A DNA stretch of 19,884 bases from Euryarchaeota archaeon UBA53 (lineage in GTDB: Archaea > Thermoplasmatota > Poseidoniia > Poseidoniales > Poseidoniaceae). The stretch lies in NCBI GenBank assembly GCA_002507425.1, contig DAZU01000107.1, positions 13,071-32,954 on the forward strand. The letters run 5' to 3'. The notes beneath the pieces are model-generated. The model was not told the origin of the DNA, did not search any database, and saw only the letters and a list, made by a program, of their open reading frames with translations. Shown here one piece after another: positions 13,994-19,884 of this stretch. Every line of letters begins with the position of its first letter. Position 1 is the first letter of the stretch. The position numbers and the translations under genes were made by a program.

Positions 13994-15628
13994 ATGCGTA
14001 GGGACGTCCTAGCTCTAATTGTCGGATGGACCATGGTGGCCATGTTGGTGCCATTATCGTTCAGTTTTCTACTCACATGGTTCTTGGATGGCTTCCAGAT
14101 TGCAAGCCGTTCTTTCCTTATTCCAATAGCGTTCTCGGGACTTATCGGTGTCGGATTATTGACTTTAGGAGTTCGGTCTGACACAACTGAGAGATTGCGT
14201 GACCGAGAAGCATTTGCTGCTGTCGCACTTGCTTGGCCAGTCGCAGTCTTCGTTGGTAGTTTCCCATTTTGGCTTGGAGGAGTTTTTCATGGGCCATTCA
14301 CAGATGGTTCGAGTATGATGGATATTGCGAGAGGTTTTGTCAACTCATGGTTTGAGGCAATGTCAGGATTTACAACCACTGGAGCGACGGTAATTGAATT
14401 GTCGACAAGCCCGAATTGTATTGGTTCGACTACTGACTGTATAAATGCCCAACCAAAAGGTATTCTGGTTTGGAGATCATTAACACAATGGTTAGGAGGA
14501 ATGGGTATAATTATGCTAGGACTTATGCTCCTGTCTAGGGTACTTGGTGGAGGTATGGCCCTTGCAAGAGCGGAATTAACCGGACCGTCACTGTCAAAAC
14601 TACGACCTAAATTACAGGAAACAGCATTGGCTCTTTGGTCAATTTACATCGTTTTGACTTTCCTAGAAATCGTATTATTGGCTAGTATTGGAAATCTAAG
14701 TATCTTTGATGCATTTAATCACGGATTAACGACCATGCCTTCTGGAGGTTTCTCGACACATGATGGATCGATTGGTCATTATGACAGTTTTGTGGTGGAA
14801 GCTATCATCATATGCTTTATGTTCCTTGCTGGTGTTAACTTTACTCTGATTTGGTTGGCTTGGGAGAAACAATGGACAAAAGTATTCAATGATCAAGAGG
14901 GAAGGAGTTATGTTATTGTAATAATTACAACAACAACATTTGTATTCTTCGCACTATTGTCGCAAGGAAATGCTCTAGATGAAGGTTTTTTTGATTCTAT
15001 ATTTACTGTTGTCTCTATTGGGACTTCAACTGGTTATACAACAACAGATTACATGCTTTGGCCAGTTGTTACCCACATATTCCTATTTTTACTAATGATT
15101 GTTGGAGCATGTGCCGGTTCAACAAGTGGTGGATTGAAGTTAATGAGAGTTAAGTTAGCACTAAAGTTAGCGTGGAGAGAAATAGGGAGAATAGCGCAGC
15201 CAAAGAGAATATTCAGAATCCGAATGAATGACGAGGTCGTTGAAGGTGATAGACTAGGTTTAGTAGTTGGAATGCTATTTGTTTGGACTGGAGTTTTTGC
15301 CTTGTCTTGTATCATATTGGCAGTAACAATGCCAAATTCGGATTTTGAATCTATAATTGCGGTTGTAGCATCATCATTGGGAAACACAGGACCAACATTA
15401 GGCGATTATGGTCCATCAAATACTTGGGCATCACTTGGAGCCCCATCGTTGTTAATCACATCAATACTCATGTGGTTTGGACGTCTAGAACTAATGACTG
15501 CTCTATTATTACTGCACCCGCGAACGTGGGTAAGAGAAGAAAGAGAGGCGCCAGACAGGGCTTCTGTAAAACTCATTAGGGAACTTTTTGAAAAAATGGA
15601 AGATCGCTCGATAGAGAAAAAAGATTAG
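13994..15628 (+). CDS. trkH: Trk potassium uptake channel subunit TrkH
   Basis: This integral membrane subunit conducts potassium and has 544 residues. Four pore-loop repeats are visible, each with the filter glycine: TTGATV at 128-133, MPSGGFST at 248-255, STGYTT at 345-350 and NTGPTLGD at 464-471. Glycine in all four loops is the potassium-selective pattern in the Trk/Ktr/HKT superfamily. The central helix with a small/glycine-rich break (GACAGSTSGGLKL, 371-383), which forms the intramembrane gate in TrkH, is present. Two cysteines (142 and 149) lie in the loop after the first filter. AAGGTG, six bases before the ATG, overlaps the end of trkA, so translation is likely coupled. The last four bases overlap the end of rfcL on the other strand. 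Confidence 0.96.
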   Translation: MRRDVLALIVGWTMVAMLVPLSFSFLLTWFLDGFQIASRSFLIPIAFSGLIGVGLLTLGVRSDTTERLRDREAFAAVALAWPVAVFVGSFPFWLGGVFHGPFTDGSSMMDIARGFVNSWFEAMSGFTTTGATVIELSTSPNCIGSTTDCINAQPKGILVWRSLTQWLGGMGIIMLGLMLLSRVLGGGMALARAELTGPSLSKLRPKLQETALALWSIYIVLTFLEIVLLASIGNLSIFDAFNHGLTTMPSGGFSTHDGSIGHYDSFVVEAIIICFMFLAGVNFTLIWLAWEKQWTKVFNDQEGRSYVIVIITTTTFVFFALLSQGNALDEGFFDSIFTVVSIGTSTGYTTTDYMLWPVVTHIFLFLLMIVGACAGSTSGGLKLMRVKLALKLAWREIGRIAQPKRIFRIRMNDEVVEGDRLGLVVGMLFVWTGVFALSCIILAVTMPNSDFESIIAVVASSLGNTGPTLGDYGPSNTWASLGAPSLLITSILMWFGRLELMTALLLLHPRTWVREEREAPDRASVKLIRELFEKMEDRSIEKKD

Positions 15629-17124
15629 AATAGTGTTTTTTGATCAGCGTCGATATTTTTAATTTCAATATCCACAGCATTTTCCTCTCCAATTTCGTGA
15701 TTTCCATTTTGGTATTCATCACTTTTCTTGTCTAGTTCTATAGAATATTTTTCCATAAGGTCTTTTGTTGTGCTGTATGAAGTCCGTAACCCACAAATTG
15801 CTGCATGCTCCTCTGGACTTAAACCCAATGCAATAGAAACCGAGAATTTCGATGGATTATTCAAGTGTATAGCCATCAACGAGGGAAGTAACTCTTCTCT
15901 GGCTACTTTTTGTGAGCAACCACATGTTGCTGCTAATCTTTTGATTATTGACTGCCTTATCCACGCTGACTCGCGCCTCAAGAATGCTGGATAACTGCAA
16001 AATACTCTTCCCTCAACAGGTTTACTTGTTGTCACTGTTGCTGATAAACCCGATAAGTTAGACGCCCAGTACCAAGACCGATGGGCTGTATTTCGAAATC
16101 TACTAGTTAGAAGTCTGTCTGCCATTGATAGTGATTTGGAACCTCTGGTTATTGCATCTTTATCAGTGAAAACAACACCATTGTTCCAAGATATCCACGC
16201 AACCATATCATCAGGACTTTTGTCCAAAGAACGAATTGAAATCATAGCTTTAGTTGCTGTACGAGATCTGTACAACTTGTCCAGACCAGGGAATATTTCA
16301 ATAGAGGAATCACGGCTTCCAGTCTCCAATGTTGCTTTCACCAACTCCTCAGTAATGTTAGACTCTACAATACTGCACATTACTTGCAAATCTCTAATTA
16401 GAGCTCGTAAATCACCTGGATTTCTTTCAACTAATTCTCTGATGGCCCCAGGATCGGCTGTGTATCCTTCCTGTTGTAAAACACGCGTAGCAACACGCCT
16501 TATCGAATCATTGGATGCTCTATCAAACCTAACGGTCACCAGATGCTTACTAAATCGATCTCTAGCAGTTCTCCATGTTGATGAAGATCTTCCCCAAAGC
16601 CCCATCTCATCGTTACAAGCAAGGATTACAGGCTGAGTTGTATTTGATAGTAATTTGATTAATTCCGCCTTACCTCCACTATCGCCTTTTAGGGATTTTG
16701 TTGAATCGTCGCTATCACCTCGTATAATTGAGGTAATCCTCGTCTCAGATATTTCTCTCAAAGTGCCACTGAGGTGGTCAACCTCGTCCAACAAAATTAA
16801 CGTTTTAGTTGGTTTGCTGTATGATGCGGAGAATAGTGAGGTGTGAGTCGAAGCATGAGTTGCCGCTTTGCGGATAGAACCAGCATTTCTCGAGTCACTA
16901 GCATTGAGTTCGATTACTTGCCAGCCCATATCTGTTCCAATGGCTCTAGCAATACTCGTCTTGCCAACACCTGGAGGGCCAATGAGCAACAACCCGGGTT
17001 TGTCTGGTCTGCCGCTCTGCCAACCATCCAACCAAACTCGAATTTTCTTTCTCTGAGAATCATTGCCTTCCAATTCCCTCTCACTATTAGGCCTGTGACG
17101 CTCTGTCCAATCACTGACCTCCAT
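15625..17124 (-). CDS. rfcL: Replication factor C large subunit
   Basis: This is the clamp-loader large subunit that opens the PCNA ring during archaeal DNA replication. The product has 499 residues with the N-terminal WTERHRPNS box at 6-14, Walker A GPPGVGKTS at 49-57, Walker B LILLDEVDHL and sensor-1 ILACNDE. The long C-terminal half is typical of RfcL rather than RfcS. I chose the ATG at 17124 because GGAG lies five bases upstream. A GTG at 17130 would overlap that site. The C-terminus ends ADQKTLF, which looks like the first five positions of a PCNA-binding box (Q-x-x-L) cut before the aromatic pair. The gene follows glyS by 40 bp on the same strand and overlaps the trkH 3' end by four bases. 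Confidence 0.95.
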   Translation of the reverse strand: MEVSDWTERHRPNSERELEGNDSQRKKIRVWLDGWQSGRPDKPGLLLIGPPGVGKTSIARAIGTDMGWQVIELNASDSRNAGSIRKAATHASTHTSLFSASYSKPTKTLILLDEVDHLSGTLREISETRITSIIRGDSDDSTKSLKGDSGGKAELIKLLSNTTQPVILACNDEMGLWGRSSSTWRTARDRFSKHLVTVRFDRASNDSIRRVATRVLQQEGYTADPGAIRELVERNPGDLRALIRDLQVMCSIVESNITEELVKATLETGSRDSSIEIFPGLDKLYRSRTATKAMISIRSLDKSPDDMVAWISWNNGVVFTDKDAITRGSKSLSMADRLLTSRFRNTAHRSWYWASNLSGLSATVTTSKPVEGRVFCSYPAFLRRESAWIRQSIIKRLAATCGCSQKVAREELLPSLMAIHLNNPSKFSVSIALGLSPEEHAAICGLRTSYSTTKDLMEKYSIELDKKSDEYQNGNHEIGEENAVDIEIKNIDADQKTLF

Positions 17125-17164
17125 AGCCACTCCAGAATAAGGACTCTATTGAACCTTGAGTCGC

Positions 17165-18835
17165 TTAAAATTCAAGGTCTTCTATTTTCACACGCTTTTG
17201 ATTACCAGTGTCTCTATCACGGATAGTAACAGTGTTATCATTTAGTGAGTCGTAATCAACTGTTAAGCAGTAAGGTACTCCTATTTCATCAGCACGCGCA
17301 TATCTTCTCCCAATGGATCCGCTTCCATCGTAATTTGCAACTAGGTTTCTGTTCTTGCACAAGGTGATATGTAATTTTTTTGCGAGAGTATCTATTCCAT
17401 CTTTTTCGAACAACGGTAAAATTGTTACATCTATTGAGGAAATTGCCTTTGGCAGCGAAAGTATGGTATAATCTTCCCCAGACTTTTCTGTTTCTGTGTA
17501 TGAGTGATCAAGTGCGTGCCAAATTAATCTGTCTATACCGAACGCTGGTTCTACGACGTGAGGTATAAACCACTCACCGCTTATTTTTTGTTCGATTTGA
17601 ATCCTTTTCACGTGTTTTTCTTCTATCGTTACTGCATTCCCATCAATAACTAAGTCCATAGGGAAAGTAGATTCAGCTGAAAGTTTTTCGATTTCTTCCT
17701 TTATATTTCCTGCCAAACTTTTGAAGGTTGGGCCAACTGTTGAACTGTCAATTGTCCAACCGTCAATATTGACAATTTTAGGTTTGTCAAATGAACGCCA
17801 GGAACGTAATCGTTCCCCAGTAGCCTTTTCATGAGCTTCCAAATCATAGCAACCTCTGTGCGCAAGACCAACACATTCAACCCAACCAAAGGAACCGAAG
17901 ACTTCCAAATCCCAACAATCTAAAGCGTAATGTGCCATTTCATTCGATTCGTGTTGCCTAAATCGTATGTGGATAGGATTAATTCCTATTTCTCTGACAA
18001 AGTCAAACGTCATGCCCATAAAATATCCCACTGTTGGATGTTTAATTATACCAGTTTGTACAGCATCTTTCAATGTCAAATCTATTTCACCCTCATCCTC
18101 TGAGATTAAAGTAAACTTGTCTTCCCAAATTGAAAAATCGTGTTCGTAATTTACAGCGGGATCTATAAAATATTCTAATTCCGCCATATTGAATTCTCTT
18201 AATCTAATCATCCCTTGCCGAGGACTGATTTCATTTCTGTAACCTTTGCCAACCTGCACTGCACCAAATGGAAGCCGCTCTCTGAAATGTCTGTAAATAG
18301 AGGTGAAGGAAGTAAACATTCCTTGTGCTGTTTCTGGTCGCAAGAATCCTTTCCTGCCAGATAATCCGTTACCAATATTTGTGCTGAACATTAGATTCTG
18401 CGATTTTATATTGCCCCAACTAGAAGAACCGCATGCCGGGCAAATCGGTTTTAATTCGCTAATAACTTTGGTTAGTTTTTCAAACGAGAAACTGTCCGCA
18501 TTAGGATAAACGTCCTCAACTAGGTGGTCAGCACGACTAGCTTCTTCACAATCGTTGCATTGTATGATATAATCGCTGAATTCACCAACATGTCCACTTG
18601 CATCTAACACCGAGTATGGTGTTATAGTAGGACTGGAAATTTCTACAATATTTCCTAATGTCAACCAATGGTTTAGCCATGATTGATTGACCTTGTTTCT
18701 GATTCTTCCGCCAACAGGTCCGTAATCATAAAGTCCGGCGACACCGCCATGGATTTCAAAAGCAGGTAGTAGAACTCCTCTGCGTTTTAACATGCCTGTA
18801 AGCCTGTTCAAACGGTCGCCTGAGAACTCCTCCAT
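17165..18835 (-). CDS. glyS: Glycyl-tRNA synthetase, dimeric archaeal/eukaryotic type
   Basis: This class II synthetase charges tRNA-Gly. The product has 556 residues from the ATG at 18835, which begins as the family does (MEEFSGDRLNRLTGMLKRRG). The frame stays open to a TTG at 18910, but the 25 extra residues do not look like the family. EIHGGVAGLYDYGP lies at 27-40, two CxxC pairs (93/96 and 132/135) probably bind zinc, and the active-site motifs RPETAQG at 166-172, KGYRNEISPRQGM at 197-209 and REFNMAELEYF at 213-223 are intact. An anticodon-binding domain follows (YARADEIGVPYCLTVD, then TIRDRD). No Shine-Dalgarno precedes the ATG, and a weak TATA-like run at 18858-18868 lies about 27 bases upstream, fitting a leaderless transcript. 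The rfcL gene follows closely. Confidence 0.96.
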   Translation of the reverse strand: MEEFSGDRLNRLTGMLKRRGVLLPAFEIHGGVAGLYDYGPVGGRIRNKVNQSWLNHWLTLGNIVEISSPTITPYSVLDASGHVGEFSDYIIQCNDCEEASRADHLVEDVYPNADSFSFEKLTKVISELKPICPACGSSSWGNIKSQNLMFSTNIGNGLSGRKGFLRPETAQGMFTSFTSIYRHFRERLPFGAVQVGKGYRNEISPRQGMIRLREFNMAELEYFIDPAVNYEHDFSIWEDKFTLISEDEGEIDLTLKDAVQTGIIKHPTVGYFMGMTFDFVREIGINPIHIRFRQHESNEMAHYALDCWDLEVFGSFGWVECVGLAHRGCYDLEAHEKATGERLRSWRSFDKPKIVNIDGWTIDSSTVGPTFKSLAGNIKEEIEKLSAESTFPMDLVIDGNAVTIEEKHVKRIQIEQKISGEWFIPHVVEPAFGIDRLIWHALDHSYTETEKSGEDYTILSLPKAISSIDVTILPLFEKDGIDTLAKKLHITLCKNRNLVANYDGSGSIGRRYARADEIGVPYCLTVDYDSLNDNTVTIRDRDTGNQKRVKIEDLEF

Positions 18836-19065
18836 GATATGCCGTGTGGTAGGAAGTAAATGATAACAACTGTAAAAATCATGACTAGGCACGGAGTTAT
18901 GAATTTTCAATAAATTAAAAAAAAAGTTTTCTTCTTATCCGATTGATATAGAGCCCAGTATCTCGTTTTTAGTCCATTTTAATGTGTTTTTTGTTTAATT
19001 TTTAAATCAAAACATATATGACCTCATTACGAACCGTGTAGGAACACGCATAGTGGGGTAGAAAT
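18836..19065. promoter_or_regulatory. AT-rich divergent intergenic region between glyS and the Lhr-type helicase gene
   Basis: This 230-bp stretch contains no gene I can support. It holds an A-run at 18916-18925 and T-rich blocks at 18965-19003. TATA-like elements facing the helicase gene are TTTTTAAATC at about 18999-19008 and CATATATG at 19013-19020. The sequence GTGGGGT at 19053-19059 precedes the helicase ATG by six bases and may be its ribosome binding site. For glyS a TATA-like TTATCATTTA (minus strand) is at about 18858-18867. Confidence 0.5.
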
Positions 19066-19884
19066 ATGGCTAGGATAACATACTTAGAAGAACCTGTAAC
19101 AACAGATGTTCTTTTAGACGAATTATCCCAGCCGGTTAGAAATTGGTTTAAGGACAAATTTCCTGATTTTACGAGGCCACAAAAACTTGCTATTCCGTCA
19201 ATTATGAATGGGGATCACCTGCTATTGTGTTCTCCAACCGGGTCAGGTAAAACATTAACAGCGTTTTTGACTGTTATTGATAAACTTATCAGAGATGCTA
19301 TGAGTGGTAATTTGGAAGACCGAGTTTATTGTTTATACATATCACCAATAAAAGCCCTAGCAAACGATATACAAAAGAATTTGATTGATCCACTCTCAGA
19401 GATTGAAAAGAAATACCTTCCAGATAGGGCACAGAACAAAATAAGAGTTGGCTTAAGGACAGGTGACACACCTCAATCTGAAAGGCAAAAAATGCTCAGA
19501 AAGCCTCCCCATATACTTATCACAACTCCAGAAAGTATGGCTATTGCAATCTCATCACCAAGATTTCAACCAATAGTCTCTAACGTTGAATGGATAATAA
19601 TCGATGAAATGCATTCCCTGGTGCCGACAAAGCGTGGTGTTCATTTGGCACTTACAGTATCACTCCTTGATACGATTTTAGAAAGGCCTGTGCAGAGAAT
19701 AGGAATATCTGCGACTATGGAGCCACTTGAAACTGTGGCTGAATATTTGGTCGCAAGCGACGATAGGGAATCTAGGGCAGACACTCAAAGCGTTAAGATT
19801 GCAAAAATAAGTGGTGCGAGAGAATTAGACCTTGATATTCTTTTATGTTCGAACAAATTTAGTGATTTATCTGTCATGAAAGTT
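19066..19884 (+). CDS. lhr: Lhr-family DEAD/DEAH helicase, N-terminal part (cut by window edge)
   Basis: The open frame runs 273 codons from the ATG at 19066 to the right edge, without a stop. The superfamily 2 helicase motifs appear in order: Q-motif FTRPQKLAIPSI at 35-46, motif I SPTGSGKT at 56-63, motif Ia SPIKALAND at 93-101, GDTP at 133-136, motif Ib TTPESM at 153-158, motif II DEMH at 180-183 and motif III ISATME at 214-219. The TGDTPQSERQKML and TPESMAI segments are characteristic of Lhr (large helicase-related) proteins, 3'-to-5' DNA/RNA-DNA helicases involved in repair in archaea and bacteria. Motif II reads DEMH where DEVH or DEIH is more usual. The second RecA domain and the winged-helix region lie outside the window, so full-length Lhr or a shorter Lhr-core cannot be distinguished. 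Confidence 0.93.
   Translation, partial: MARITYLEEPVTTDVLLDELSQPVRNWFKDKFPDFTRPQKLAIPSIMNGDHLLLCSPTGSGKTLTAFLTVIDKLIRDAMSGNLEDRVYCLYISPIKALANDIQKNLIDPLSEIEKKYLPDRAQNKIRVGLRTGDTPQSERQKMLRKPPHILITTPESMAIAISSPRFQPIVSNVEWIIIDEMHSLVPTKRGVHLALTVSLLDTILERPVQRIGISATMEPLETVAEYLVASDDRESRADTQSVKIAKISGARELDLDILLCSNKFSDLSVMKV

Noticed and set aside
16136..16636. Plus-strand open frame of 166 codons inside rfcL
   Set aside because: It is a shadow of the clamp-loader coding sequence, and its translation has no recognisable motif.
18911..18990. A-run and T-rich tracts as a possible terminator or small RNA
   Set aside because: The flanking genes are divergent, so no terminator is expected here. I saw no stable stem-loop, and AT-rich promoter DNA explains the tracts.
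1..19884. Mobile element, CRISPR, prophage or defence island
   Set aside because: I saw no transposase, integrase, terminal repeats, regularly spaced repeats or restriction/defence genes. Nearly every gene is core metabolism, transport or information processing.

Overview
The window reads as a piece of an archaeal chromosome of moderate AT content. The archaeal evidence is the replication factor C large subunit, SRP54, archaeal/eukaryotic-type prolyl- and glycyl-tRNA synthetases, an Lhr-type helicase and a transketolase split into two genes. Several starts are TTG, and some genes have a TATA-like box where a leaderless promoter would sit. The gene set and protein style fit an uncultured euryarchaeon of the Thermoplasmatota, such as marine group II/III. 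That placement is my inference from protein flavour; no rRNA is present to confirm it.

Layout. At the left edge (1-653, minus) lies the N-terminal part of a type II P-type cation ATPase, cut by the window. It diverges from a plus-strand run: an OPT-family transporter (773-2896), split transketolase N and C subunits (2961-4723, overlapping by 4 bp), an FSA-fold transaldolase (4750-5409), an unrecognised membrane protein with an apparent ATT start (5460-6014), and prolyl-tRNA synthetase (6047-7534). Tail-to-tail with proS, one base away, is a minus-strand protein-targeting pair: an ArsA/Get3 ATPase with a C-terminal HSP20-like domain, followed by SRP54 (10106 down to 7536). A second plus-strand run starts at 10185 with a polytopic membrane protein. 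It continues with a zinc-ribbon/transmembrane/transglutaminase-like protein, TrkA and TrkH (11016-15628). The last three are overlapping or nearly so. The 3' end of trkH overlaps the 3' end of a minus-strand glyS-rfcL pair (18835 down to 15625). A 230-bp AT-rich divergent intergenic region then leads to the N-terminal part of an Lhr-family helicase, cut by the right edge.

How the genes work together. Transketolase and transaldolase supply the non-oxidative pentose phosphate interconversions. TrkH and TrkA form a regulated potassium channel system, here co-transcribed with a membrane-anchored putative cysteine protease/transglutaminase-fold protein of unknown role. The Get3-like ATPase and SRP54 cover two membrane-protein delivery routes. 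ProS, GlyS, RfcL and Lhr are housekeeping. No tRNA, rRNA, CRISPR array, insertion sequence or prophage gene was seen. The region looks like ordinary core genome with a few points worth checking, mainly the ATT start, a prolyl-tRNA synthetase without its zinc ligands, and the Trk-linked transglutaminase-like protein. I did not find a clear new defence or mobile system.
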